Source of the DNA: Anaerolineales bacterium
GTDB taxonomy: Bacteria > Chloroflexota > Anaerolineae > Anaerolineales > UBA6663
Assembly: GCA_020850595.1 (NCBI GenBank)
Contig: JADZEK010000016.1
Coordinates: 1 to 64,000, forward strand
Direction: 5' to 3'
Length of the DNA: 64,000 nt
Shown piece after piece: positions 34,201-43,080 of this stretch (position 1 is the stretch's first letter; each line of letters starts with the position of its first letter). The translations under genes were made by a program, and so were the position numbers. The notes below the pieces were generated by a model, which saw nothing but the letters and a program-made list of their open reading frames with translations, did not search any database and was not told the DNA's origin.

Positions 34201-34287
34201 TTAAGCCCCCTCCTTCTTGCCTATTGCGACAAGTTGCAATAAGGCGATTGTAGCACGCACTCTGGCCGTCGCAAGCCCTCGTCTTGT

Positions 34288-35433
34288 ATGAACGCCGTCG
34301 AACTACTCGTCGCCGCCCTCCATACTCAGGCCGAGCCGGCCGCCTGGTTTGCCCAGGCCGAGGCCGCCTCGCTCGATTGGGATGACCTCGCCGTCACCGC
34401 TCTGGCCCTGGGCCTCGCCCCGCTGCTGCACGCCCGGCTGGAGGGGTGGGGGCAGCCGCTACCCCACGCCCCGGCGCAGGCCAAGCTCGGCTTCGCTCGC
34501 CAGATGGAGGCTGCCCGCCACACTGCCCGCACCGCGCAGTTGGCCGAAGCCCTGGCCGCCCTGCCGGTCACGCCCATCGTCCTCAAAGGCGCCTACCTGG
34601 CCGAGTGCGTCTACCCCGCGCCCGGCCTACGCCCGATGAACGACATAGACTTGCTCTTCCCGCCCGAGTCGCTCCCGGCTGTCAGCGCGGCCCTTGTGGC
34701 ACTTGGCTACGGCGGCAAAGAGAAGTCGGCTGACCTCGGTCCCGGCATCACCAAGCACACCAGCACATTCAAGCGCGCAGAAGCAGCCACCGCCACGCCG
34801 AACCCCTACCTCTCTGCCCGTGGCGGCCACATGCTCGAGCCGCATAGGTCGCTGGAAGAGTCCTGGTTTGGCCTGCGCTGTGACCTGACCCCCGGCGTGT
34901 GGGATCGCAGCCTGCCGGTTACGCTCGCCGGCCGCCCCGCCCGCGCCCTTGCCCCGGCCGACGCGCTGCTGCACCTGGCCGTCCACCTCACCTTTCACCT
35001 CATCCAGGGCTCGCCGTCGTTTGTGCAGCTGGCCGACATCAGCGTCTTCGCCCAGCGCGTCGCCGTCCCTTGGGATGACCTGCTGGCTCGCGCCCGCGCC
35101 CGGCGCGCTTCTGGCTTCGTCTACGCCGGTCTGCGCCTCGGCCACGAGGTGCTTGGCGCGCCCATCCCGCCCGACGTGCTCGTCGCCCTCGCCGCCGCCA
35201 GCCCCGCTGGCGTCCGCCGCGCCGCCGACGCGCTCTCCCTGGCCCAGGCTATGCGCCGCACCCAACAGGCCCCGCTGCGCACCTTCCGTCAGCGCCTCCA
35301 ACGCGGCCTCGCCGACCGTGCTGAAACCGCCCGCTGGGCGCACTCCCCCGCCGAAGCCGCGCGCATCTGGTGGACCCTTCTCGATGTGACCCGCACCGAC
35401 ACCTTCCGCCTGGCCACCGGCGCCAAACCCTGA
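34288..35433 (+). CDS. nucleotidyltransferase-fold protein (PF14907-like)
   Basis: 381 residues. The key segment is VLKGAYLAECVYPAPGLRPMNDIDLLF near residues 95-120: a Lys-Gly, then D-I-D metal ligands of the polymerase-beta-type nucleotidyltransferase fold. Further parts include LEPHRSLEESWFGL and LLHLAVHLTFHLIQGS. PF14907 proteins are frequent in lasso peptide clusters, where they are thought to add nucleotidyl or sugar-like groups. Here a lasso-leader-like peptide is encoded directly upstream, so the pairing is meaningful although the maturation enzymes are missing. CAAGTTGCAA, identical to the core of the xylA operator, lies upstream (34229-34238). Confidence 0.75.
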   Translation: MNAVELLVAALHTQAEPAAWFAQAEAASLDWDDLAVTALALGLAPLLHARLEGWGQPLPHAPAQAKLGFARQMEAARHTARTAQLAEALAALPVTPIVLKGAYLAECVYPAPGLRPMNDIDLLFPPESLPAVSAALVALGYGGKEKSADLGPGITKHTSTFKRAEAATATPNPYLSARGGHMLEPHRSLEESWFGLRCDLTPGVWDRSLPVTLAGRPARALAPADALLHLAVHLTFHLIQGSPSFVQLADISVFAQRVAVPWDDLLARARARRASGFVYAGLRLGHEVLGAPIPPDVLVALAAASPAGVRRAADALSLAQAMRRTQQAPLRTFRQRLQRGLADRAETARWAHSPAEAARIWWTLLDVTRTDTFRLATGAKP

Positions 35434-35519
35434 CCCTACCTCAAACACAGCGCCGGGTCCATCAACCAGCTTGATGCACCCAGCGCTTCTGCGCGACCCA
35501 AATCAGAGATCAGAAATCC

Positions 35520-36407
35520 TCAATCAGCAATGCCTGCCGCCCGCGCCCGCGCCATCACCGTCTCGGCCGCCTTGATCACCGGCGCATCCACCATCTTATC
35601 GTCCAGCGCGAACGCCCCCAGTCCCTGCGCCTGCGCCGCCGCGGCCGCCTCCAGCACACGCCGGGCCTTCGCCATCGCCTCCGGCGCGGGCGCAAACGCC
35701 GCCTGGATCACTTCAATCTGCTTAGGGTGAATGGCCTGCTTGCCGCTGAACCCCAGCCGCGCCGCCGCCGCCGCCTCGCGCGCCAGCCCTTCGCCGTCGG
35801 CATAGTTCACATACACCATGTCAATCGCTTGCAGCCCGTAGGCCGCGGCGTGCATCACCACCGCCCCGCGCGCGTAGGCCACCTCGGCCCCCTCGGCCGT
35901 GCGCGTCGCCCCGATGTCGCTCGCCAGGTCTTCCGCGCCGAAGATCAGCGCTCGCAGCCGCGGCGTGGCCTCGCAGATTGCCTTCAGGTTCACCACCCCG
36001 CGCGCCGTCTCAATCATCGCCAGCAGGCCGATCTCGCCCGCGGGCCAGCCCTGGGCCGCCTCCGCCGCCGCCACCTGCGCCTCCAGCCAGGCCAGCGCCT
36101 CCGGCCCCTCCACCTTGGGCAGCACCACGCCCTGTGGCCGTCCGCCGATCGTCGCCGCCAGGTCCGCCGCCTCCCAGCCGGTGCCCACGCCGTTCAGCCG
36201 CACCAGCTTCTCGCTGCGCCCAAAGTCCAGTTCGGCCAGCGCCTGCCGCACCGTAGCGCGCGCCGCGGCCTTCTGGCTCACGGCCACACCGTCCTCCAGG
36301 TCCATGCAAACGCAGTCCACATTCAAGGTTAGCGCCTTCTCGATCTTCCGGTGGCTGTCGCCGGGCATGTAGAGCAGGGCGCGGCGCAGGCGCAGGGGCG
36401 CGCTCAT
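35520..36407 (-). CDS. CitE-like HpcH/HpaI-family lyase
   Basis: 295 residues of the citrate lyase beta / malyl-CoA lyase family. It begins RALLYMPGDSHRKIEKA and has the metal-site MDLEDGVA near residue 36, VLPKVEGPEAL, LLAMIETARGVVN and LIFGAEDLASDIGATR. These enzymes cleave or form C-C bonds in acyl-CoA hydroxyacids such as malyl-CoA. It overlaps the MaoC-type gene by 4 nt. The pair would suit a dehydration then cleavage of a CoA ester such as mesaconyl-CoA via methylmalyl-CoA; the exact substrate is unproven. Confidence 0.88.
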   Translation of the reverse strand: MSAPLRLRRALLYMPGDSHRKIEKALTLNVDCVCMDLEDGVAVSQKAAARATVRQALAELDFGRSEKLVRLNGVGTGWEAADLAATIGGRPQGVVLPKVEGPEALAWLEAQVAAAEAAQGWPAGEIGLLAMIETARGVVNLKAICEATPRLRALIFGAEDLASDIGATRTAEGAEVAYARGAVVMHAAAYGLQAIDMVYVNYADGEGLAREAAAAARLGFSGKQAIHPKQIEVIQAAFAPAPEAMAKARRVLEAAAAAQAQGLGAFALDDKMVDAPVIKAAETVMARARAAGIAD

Positions 36408-36859
36408 GGTTTACCTCGCTTCAGAAACAGCACCGTGCGCTCCAGTTCTACCACTACCGTGCCGTCTGCCTTGCGCCCGGTCTGCTTCAGGCGCACCACG
36501 CCGCGATCCGGCTTGCTGGCCGATTCGCGCTTGTCCAGCACCTCCGTCTCGGCGTACACCGTGTCCCCATGAAACAGGGGGTTGGGGTAGCTGATCTTGT
36601 CGTATGCCACGTTCGCCACAATCGTCCCCTCCGTCAGGTCCGCCACGCTCAGGCCCACCACCAGCCCCAGCGTGAACAGCCCATTGACAATGCGTTGGCT
36701 GAACTGTGTCTTGGCCGCGTAGTCGGCGTTGATGTGCAGCGGCTGCGTGTTGAGCGTCAGCGCGCAGAACAGCGTGTTGTCCATCTCTGTCACCGTGCGC
36801 CCGGTGGCGTGCCGGTAGCGCTCACCCACCGTTAGGTCTTCGTAATACTTGCCCGCCAT
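36404..36859 (-). CDS. MaoC-like hot-dog dehydratase
   Basis: 151 residues. It has YYEDLTVGERY, the active-site region ITEMD-type TVTEMDNTLFCALTLNTQPLHIN, FSQRIVNGLFTLGLV and FHGDTVYAETEV. The pattern is that of (R)-specific enoyl-CoA hydratases of the MaoC family. It precedes and overlaps the CitE-like gene, so the two form an operon acting on the same acyl-CoA. Confidence 0.88.
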   Translation of the reverse strand: MAGKYYEDLTVGERYRHATGRTVTEMDNTLFCALTLNTQPLHINADYAAKTQFSQRIVNGLFTLGLVVGLSVADLTEGTIVANVAYDKISYPNPLFHGDTVYAETEVLDKRESASKPDRGVVRLKQTGRKADGTVVVELERTVLFLKRGKP

Positions 36860-36922
36860 ATCGCCTCCGACTATTTCCGCCGCGCAGGATGTTGGCCGAG
36901 AAGCGCTGCCCCTGTCCTAATG

Positions 36923-36960
36923 ACGCCCCTCTCCTTTAGGAGCGGGGCTGGGGGGATGGC
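36923..36960 (+). repeat. REP-like repeat, divergent copy D
   Basis: Begins GACGCCCCTCTCC and ends GGGGCTGGGGGGATGGC, with a CTCCTTTAGGAG stem. It lies in the divergent gap between the MaoC-like gene and the LLM oxidoreductase. Confidence 0.5.
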
Positions 36961-37056
36961 TTTCGGCGGCTTGCCTTCCCCCGCAACCCGGTCTAGTCTA
37001 CCGGGCCAAAGGTAAATGTCAATGTGGCGTCCGCTGGGTGCTGGGAGGCTGAACCA

Positions 37057-37977
37057 ATGGATCTGGCGATCATGATCGAAGGCCAAAACGGCCTCACCTG
37101 GCCGCGTTGGCAGCGGCTTGCCCGCCTGGTCGAAGACCTGGGCTTCGCGGGCCTCTACCGCTCCGACCACTACACCAACGGCAGCCCGCCCGACCTCGAG
37201 TCGCTGGAATTGTGGGTCTCGCTCACCTGGCTCGCCGCCCACACCCAGCGCCTGCAATTCGGCCCGCTGGTCAGCCCCGTCTCCTTTCGGCAGCCGACCA
37301 TGACCGCCCGCATGGCCGCCGCCGTGGACGACCTCTCCGGCGGGCGGCTCACCCTCGGCCTGGGCGCGGGCTGGCAGGTGCGCGAGCACCACAACTATGG
37401 CTGGGACCTGCTTGAGCCTGGCCCGCGTATGGCCCGCCTCCAGGAGGCCCTGGAGATCATCGCGCGCCTGCTCCACGCCGCCGCGCCGGTCACCCTCGAG
37501 GGCCGCTTCTTCCAGGTCCGTGACGCCGTGCTGCTGCCGCGCCCGCAGCGCCCTGGCGGCCCGCCGATACTCATCGGCGGTAACGGCCCGCGCCGCACCC
37601 TGCCGCTCGTCGCCCAATACGCTTCCGAGTGGAACGCCGTCTTTACCTCGCGCGAAAACCTGATCAAACTCAACCGTCAGCTCGATGAATTGCTGGCGCA
37701 CAACGGCCGCGGCCCGGCGGCGGTGCGGCGCTCGTTCATGTCCGGCGTTCACTTCGGCCGCGACGACGCCGAGGTGCGCCGCGTGTTGGGCGGCCGCGAC
37801 CGGGAGCGCCTCAAAGACGGAGGCAACCTCATCGGCACCGCCGCCGAGTGCGCCGACCAGTTGGCTCGGTTGGCCGAAGTCGGCGTGCAGCGCGTCATGC
37901 TGCAATGGCTGGCCCTCGACGACCTCGACCGGCTGGAGGCGATGGGTAGAGCGCTCGTGCCGCTGTTCTCCTCCTAA
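37057..37977 (+). CDS. LLM-class (F420-type) oxidoreductase
   Basis: 306 residues from the ATG at 37057, which has GGGAGG 8 nt upstream; an ATG at 37024 lacks this. The luciferase-like TIM barrel shows LVEDLGFAGLYRSDHY, FGPLVSPVSFRQPTMTARMAA, LSGGRLTLGLGAGWQVREH and GGPPILIGGNGPRRTL. The LGLGAGW and ILIGG signatures are typical of F420-dependent members. Substrate unknown. It converges with the next gene, overlapping by 4 nt at the stops. Confidence 0.88.
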   Translation: MDLAIMIEGQNGLTWPRWQRLARLVEDLGFAGLYRSDHYTNGSPPDLESLELWVSLTWLAAHTQRLQFGPLVSPVSFRQPTMTARMAAAVDDLSGGRLTLGLGAGWQVREHHNYGWDLLEPGPRMARLQEALEIIARLLHAAAPVTLEGRFFQVRDAVLLPRPQRPGGPPILIGGNGPRRTLPLVAQYASEWNAVFTSRENLIKLNRQLDELLAHNGRGPAAVRRSFMSGVHFGRDDAEVRRVLGGRDRERLKDGGNLIGTAAECADQLARLAEVGVQRVMLQWLALDDLDRLEAMGRALVPLFSS

Positions 37978-38894
37978 GCCTCCGCCGTGCACTCGCGTAG
38001 GAACTGCGCAATCTCTGTCAGCAGCCGTGAGGGCGTCTGCGCCAGCGCGTCGAACAGAATGCCCGAATGCCCGCTGCCCGGGTACAGCGTGAACCGGCTA
38101 TCGGCCCCGGCCGCTTGCAGTCGTTCGTGAAACTCAACCGACATGCGCAGCGGCACCGTCTGGTCGCGGTCGCCGTGAATCAGCAGCGTGCGCGGCGCGT
38201 CAGCCGTTACAAACGTGCTTGGCGAGGCCGCGGCGATGTTCTGCCACCCGCCCATCACCTCCACCACGTACTGCCCGCTGCGGCCCTGGCTCCGTTCGTG
38301 GGCCAGTTGTGTCTCAATGTCGTAGACACCGCTGATGCCGCACAACCCGCGCACCTCCGCCGTGCTGTGGCCGTGCGCCGCCAAGAACTGCGGGTCGAGC
38401 AGCGCCAGCGCGGCCAGGTGCGCCCCCGCCGACTGCGCCGCCACCACCACCTTCCGCGGGTCGCCGCCATACTCAGCCGCGTGCTCCAGTGTCCAGGCCA
38501 ACGCGGCGGCGATCTCCTGCGTTTGGGTTGGGTAGCCCGCCGCCGGGTAGAGCGTGTAATCGGGGATCACCACCATCACGCCCGCGGGCAACAGCCGCTG
38601 CGCCGCCGCGGCATACAGCGTCTTGCGCCCCCCGTTCCACGATCCGCCATATACATATACCAGCACTGGCTGGTTTGGGCCGTGCTTCGGCTGGTACACA
38701 TCCAGCCGCTGATCTGTCTGTGCGCTGTACGCAATGTCCTTGACGACCGTGGGGCAGGTGGCGTAGTACGCCTCCGCCTGGCGCTGCGCCGCCCACAGCT
38801 TCCAATAGAACGCGATCATGTCGCGGTGCTTCACCACGGCGTACACCGCCGCCCCGGCCGCCGCCGCGCCGAGCGCTGCCTGCCAAAGTTTCAT
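37974..38894 (-). CDS. alpha/beta hydrolase of the BD-FAE / formamidase-like type
   Basis: About 306 residues from the ATG at 38894. An N-terminal hydrophobic helix (AALGAAAAGAAVYAVV) may anchor it. It has the oxyanion-hole VYGGSWNGG, the nucleophile elbow AAQSAGAHLA, the acid in HGDRDQTVP and the His in GSGHSG. This is the pattern of carboxylesterases related to feruloyl/acetylxylan esterases and kynurenine formamidase. A longer open frame to 39029 has no good start. Confidence 0.82.
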   Translation of the reverse strand: MKLWQAALGAAAAGAAVYAVVKHRDMIAFYWKLWAAQRQAEAYYATCPTVVKDIAYSAQTDQRLDVYQPKHGPNQPVLVYVYGGSWNGGRKTLYAAAAQRLLPAGVMVVIPDYTLYPAAGYPTQTQEIAAALAWTLEHAAEYGGDPRKVVVAAQSAGAHLAALALLDPQFLAAHGHSTAEVRGLCGISGVYDIETQLAHERSQGRSGQYVVEVMGGWQNIAAASPSTFVTADAPRTLLIHGDRDQTVPLRMSVEFHERLQAAGADSRFTLYPGSGHSGILFDALAQTPSRLLTEIAQFLRECTAEA

Positions 38895-39117
38895 GCTCAC
38901 CCCCGTCCTTGCGGCCCCCTTCACCTGGCGGTGATTGTACTCTGCCGGGCCGCCGCCTGACGCGCCCTGGTCCCACTGGTTGTGGGCGCTGTTCGCGGTT
39001 GTCGGCTGCCTTGACAGACTGTAATACAATGCTCGCCGGAGCTGAGTTCCACGCGGCCGCGCGCCTGCGACGGCGGGCTGGGCCGCGATCTTCGCCGGTG
39101 GCCGAGGACCTTGTGCG

Positions 39118-42100
39118 TTGACAGCCGGACCAGTGCTGCGCGATCCACTTACGGGCGCCCACTCGCGGGCGACCCTGCAGGGCCGCCTGCGCGAAGAGAT
39201 TGATCGCGCCCGCCGTTACGGGCTGCCCCTCTCCCTGCAAATCCTCGACCTCGATCACTTCAAGTCCATCAACGATGGCTTCGGCCACAGTCGCGGCGAC
39301 CTCGTGCTCATGAGCTTCGTCGAGCGCCTGCGCCGCATGGCCCGCGACTCCGACCTGCTCTTTCGCTACGGCGGCGATGAGTTCGTGTTGCTGCTCTTGC
39401 ACACCGACCGCCAGCAGGCGCGTGCTTTCGCCAATCGCATCCTCGACGGCGTCCAATCCACACCCTTCCCCGGCAACCCCGCCCTCACCCTCACCCTCAG
39501 CATCGGCTCCGCCAGCTTTCCCGACGACGGCCACACCGCCGAAGACCTGTTCGAGCGCGCCGACCGCCGCCTCTATGAAGCCAAGCAGCAAGGCCGCGCC
39601 CGCGTGGTAGCCGAAGACGCCCTGGCGCCCGCCGCCCTATCATTCGACATCGGCTCACGCCTCATGGAGCGCGAGGTGCCCCTCGCCCGCCTGCGCCAGT
39701 TCCTGGATGATCTGCCCCAGCACAAGCGCGGCCTGTTTGCCATCTCTGGCCCGCCAGGCGTGGGGAAGACCTGGTTCCTATCCGAATTCATGAAATCAGC
39801 CCGGCTGCGCGGTTACGCGGTCTGGTCCATCCGCACCCGCCCCGCCCTGCGCTCGCGGGTGTTTGGCGCGCTGGCCGAGGCCCAGCCTCCCGCCGAAAAC
39901 CTGTCGCCCCCCGGCGCGGGCGAGCGCGCGCTCATCCTCGGGCTGCAAAACATGCTGGCCGATCACGCCACCGCAGGCCTGCTCCTGGCCGTAGACAACC
40001 TGTCCGACCTCGACCGGCCCAGCCTCGATCTTTTGTGGCGTGTGCTCTTCGCGCCCGAAATCGGCGTCGTCGCCCTGGTCTACACAGCCGCGCCCGACAG
40101 CCCGCACCGTCCGCCGCCGCTCGAAGTGCCGCTCCAGGCCGCCGTTGAGCTTCGGCCCCTCACGCCGCTCGGTATCCAGCTTTGGTTGCGCACCGCCCTG
40201 CGCTGGGAAGCGCCCGACGGCGTTAGTGAATGGCTCCAGCGCGAAACGGCGGGCCTGCCGGCGCGCTTGCAGCAGGCGTTGGCCTATCTCACCGAGCAAG
40301 ACCTGCTCAAGCCCCGCGACACCAGTTGGGAATTCACCACCCCTTATGCCGACATTCCGCTGGCCGCTGTCCTGGCGCGCTTGGCGCACTCGCCGCCGCA
40401 CAACTTGCCGGTAGCCGTCACCAGCTTTGTGGGCCGTGAAGCCGAGTTGGCCCTGCTGCGCCGGCGCGTTGTTCTCGAGCCGTTCCTCACCATTGTCGGG
40501 CCGGGCGGCGCTGGCAAGACTCGCCTCGCCCTCCAGGTCGCCGCTGAGCTGCGCGAGCAGTTTCCCGACGGCGTGTTCTTCGTCTCCCTGGTCGCCCTCA
40601 CCACGGTGCAAGATGTCATCTCGGCCATCGCCCAGACGCTGCGCCTCGCCTTTGTCGGCGCCGTCGAAGCCCGGTCGCAGTTGTTCAACTACCTCGCGCC
40701 GCGTGGGCTGCTGCTGGTGCTCGACGACTTCGATTACCAGTTAGAAGCCGGCGCCTTCCTTACCGACCTGCGCCAGGCCGCCCCCCGCGTGCACTTGCTC
40801 ATCACCTCTCGCGAGCGCCTCAACCTGCCCGAAGAGCTGGTTTTCGAGCTGCGCGGCCTGCCTGTGCCGCCCGCCGCCCCCGGCGCCCCCGGCGCCCGCG
40901 CCGCCCAGCGCCCGGCAGCCGGCCCGCCGCCGGATTACTCAGCCGAACAGCTCTTCCTCCAAAGCGCCCGCCGCGCTCAGCCCGATTTTAGCCTGGCCGA
41001 CGACGACCAGCTCTACGTGCGCCGCATCTGCGAGCTGGTCGAAGGCATGCCGTTGGGCCTTGAACTGGCCGCCGCCTGGACGCCCCTGTTCTCGGTGCGC
41101 GAGATCGCCAACCAGATCGAGCGCAGCCTTGACTTCCTGGCCACCGGCCGCCCCGAGTTCCCCGAGCGCCATCGCAGCGCTCGCGCCGTGCTCGATTACT
41201 TCTGGAGCCTGCTGGCCGAAGACGAACGCCGCCGGGTGCGCGGCCTGGCTGTCTTCCGCGGCGGCTTCTTACTCGAAGCCGCCCAGGCCGTTACCGACGC
41301 CTCGCTCTTCTTCCTCTCTGCCCTGGTAGATAAAGCCTTCCTGCGCAAGGCGCCCTCTGGCCGTTACGAAATGCAGGAGCTGCTGCGCCAATACGCCGAA
41401 GCCAAGCTGCTGGAGCTGCCCGCCGAGCACCAGGCCGCCGGTGACCGCCACTGCGACTACTTCACCGGCTTCCTCGCCCAGGCGCTGCCTGGTTTGCAGG
41501 GTGCGGCCCAGTCCGAGACCGTCGCGGCCATCTCGGCCGACATGCCCAACCTGCGCGCGGCGTGGCGTTGGGCCTCGCTTAATCGTCGCGGCGCGGCTCT
41601 CACAGCCGCTGTGCCCAGCTTCAGTCTGTACTACGACCTGCTCTGTTGGTATCACGAAGGCACCGATGTCTTTGGCCGCGCCGCCGCCGACTGGTGCGCG
41701 GTAGCCGTGCCGCCGCCCGATCTGCCGCTGGCGCTGCTCTTCGCCGCGCACGGTCTCTTCCTGCACCGCCTGGGCCACAACGTCCGCGCCGAGCAAGCCC
41801 TCACCGAAGCCCTGGCCCTGCTGCCGTCCGGCGCGCTCGAACCCACGCGTGCGCCGGTCCTCTACCTGCTCGCCGAAGTCTGGCTCGATCTGGGCCGTCT
41901 GTCTGCCGCCCGCGAGGCCCTGGAGTCGGCCGGCGAGTCATTCCGCGCCGGTGGCGATCAGCACGGCCTGGCCTCCGCGCTGCACGCCCTCGGCCTCGCC
42001 GCCCACGCCGCCGGCGACTATGCCGCCGCTCGGTCGCGTCTCACCGAAGCGCTGGAGTTGCGCCGCGCTAGCGGCGACCGGCTCGGTCAGGCCCTGGCCC

Positions 42101-42831
42101 TCGGCGAACTGGCTGCCCTGGCGTTCGATGTGGGCGATCCAGCCCAAGCACAGGTATGGCTTGATCAGGGCGCGAGTGTCAACGGCGACTTGGTCTTTCG
42201 CCGCGCTGCCGGCTTTGGCCGCCGCACCGTGGCGCTGCTGGCCGCTGCCCAGGGCGACCACGCTGCCGCCCGCCGCGCGCTCGACGAGAGCCTCACCTAC
42301 CATCAGGAGATCGGCAACCGCAAGGAGATCGGGCTTGACCTGCTCAACCAAGGAGCCGTGGCCCACGCCACGGACGACCCAGCCGAGGCCCAGCGCTGCC
42401 TCAGCCACGCGCTCGACCTCTTCCGCGAGGCCGGCTACTGCCATGGCGAAGCCCTCGCCCGCGCGGCCCTCGGCCGTTTAGCGCAGGCGGCGCAGCCTCC
42501 CCAGACCGCCGCAGCGCTCGCCCACCAGGCTGCTGCGCTGCGCCTCGCCCTCCAAATCGGCGCCCTTCCCACCGCGCTCGCGGCTCTGGCCGGCCTGGGT
42601 GAAGTCTGGGCCGCCGTTGGCGACCAACCTCAGGCCGCCGAGGTGCTCACCCATGCCCTCTACCACCCGGCCAGCAGCCGCCACACCCAGATCCTGGCCG
42701 CCCGCTGCCTCTCGCGCCTCGAAAGTCTTATGCCGCCGGCCGAAGTCGCCGCCGCCGAAGACCGCGGCCGCCACGCCTCCTTTGACACCCTTCTGGCCCA
42801 GGTCGAGCCTCGCCTCCCGCCCGCATCGTAG
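39118..42831 (+). CDS. GGDEF diguanylate cyclase fused to two STAND/AAA NTPase modules and TPRs
   Basis: About 1237 residues, starting at TTG 39118 or GTG 39133. The GGDEF domain (about 8-165) has an intact GGDEF (85-89) and an RxxD inhibitory site (76-79), so c-di-GMP synthesis is likely. It is followed by an AAA-like module with Walker A GPPGVGKT (211-218), then a second NB-ARC/STAND module beginning FVGREAEL with Walker A GPGGAGKT (about 461-468) and LLVLDDFDY (Walker B). The last 450 residues are TPR-like repeats. AfsR/LuxR-type STAND ATPases sense ligands through their repeats; a cyclase output on such a switch is rare. Confidence 0.85.
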   Translation: MTAGPVLRDPLTGAHSRATLQGRLREEIDRARRYGLPLSLQILDLDHFKSINDGFGHSRGDLVLMSFVERLRRMARDSDLLFRYGGDEFVLLLLHTDRQQARAFANRILDGVQSTPFPGNPALTLTLSIGSASFPDDGHTAEDLFERADRRLYEAKQQGRARVVAEDALAPAALSFDIGSRLMEREVPLARLRQFLDDLPQHKRGLFAISGPPGVGKTWFLSEFMKSARLRGYAVWSIRTRPALRSRVFGALAEAQPPAENLSPPGAGERALILGLQNMLADHATAGLLLAVDNLSDLDRPSLDLLWRVLFAPEIGVVALVYTAAPDSPHRPPPLEVPLQAAVELRPLTPLGIQLWLRTALRWEAPDGVSEWLQRETAGLPARLQQALAYLTEQDLLKPRDTSWEFTTPYADIPLAAVLARLAHSPPHNLPVAVTSFVGREAELALLRRRVVLEPFLTIVGPGGAGKTRLALQVAAELREQFPDGVFFVSLVALTTVQDVISAIAQTLRLAFVGAVEARSQLFNYLAPRGLLLVLDDFDYQLEAGAFLTDLRQAAPRVHLLITSRERLNLPEELVFELRGLPVPPAAPGAPGARAAQRPAAGPPPDYSAEQLFLQSARRAQPDFSLADDDQLYVRRICELVEGMPLGLELAAAWTPLFSVREIANQIERSLDFLATGRPEFPERHRSARAVLDYFWSLLAEDERRRVRGLAVFRGGFLLEAAQAVTDASLFFLSALVDKAFLRKAPSGRYEMQELLRQYAEAKLLELPAEHQAAGDRHCDYFTGFLAQALPGLQGAAQSETVAAISADMPNLRAAWRWASLNRRGAALTAAVPSFSLYYDLLCWYHEGTDVFGRAAADWCAVAVPPPDLPLALLFAAHGLFLHRLGHNVRAEQALTEALALLPSGALEPTRAPVLYLLAEVWLDLGRLSAAREALESAGESFRAGGDQHGLASALHALGLAAHAAGDYAAARSRLTEALELRRASGDRLGQALALGELAALAFDVGDPAQAQVWLDQGASVNGDLVFRRAAGFGRRTVALLAAAQGDHAAARRALDESLTYHQEIGNRKEIGLDLLNQGAVAHATDDPAEAQRCLSHALDLFREAGYCHGEALARAALGRLAQAAQPPQTAAALAHQAAALRLALQIGALPTALAALAGLGEVWAAVGDQPQAAEVLTHALYHPASSRHTQILAARCLSRLESLMPPAEVAAAEDRGRHASFDTLLAQVEPRLPPAS

Positions 42832-42859
42832 GACCGCCTCCCGCCTCGACCGCTCACCT

Positions 42860-43001
42860 GGGTGCATCCGGATTTATTGGCCGCCCGCGAAATGGCGCTG
42901 CTTTCCCAGCCCCGCGAAGGCGGGGCTTCGCGTTATGTAGCCGCGGTTTCAACCGCCAGGCGTGCCAAGACCGAAAGCGGCCAAAACTATCGGATGCACC
43001 C
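42860..43001. mobile_element. 142-bp MITE with terminal inverted repeats and 8-bp target duplication
   Basis: Ends are GGGTGCATCCG (42860-42870) and CGGATGCACCC (42991-43001). The repeats extend to about 25 bp, with TTGGCCGC also shared. Directly outside are identical copies of GCTCACCT (42852-42859 and 43002-43009), a target site duplication. No transposase is inside; the body is a strong hairpin (42908-42927) and GCGGTTTCAACCGC. The 8-bp duplication fits several IS families (for example ISL3 or ISAs1), which I cannot separate by eye. Confidence 0.85.
42908..42927 (+). terminator. hairpin inside the MITE, possible terminator for the GGDEF-STAND gene
   Basis: Perfect 8-bp stem AGCCCCGC/GCGGGGCT with a GAAG loop, followed by TCGCGTT. 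The T-run is weak. Confidence 0.4.
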
Positions 43002-43080
43002 GCTCACCTCCCGCGTTTGACGCCCCCGCCTCCCCCCATTACAATTCTCGCTCCGCGGCCCTCCCGCCGCGCCCCAACCC

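Noticed and set aside
39011-39030. TTGACA and TACAAT before the GGDEF-STAND gene as a promoter
   Set aside because: Only 8 bp separate the hexamers; no properly spaced pair is seen.
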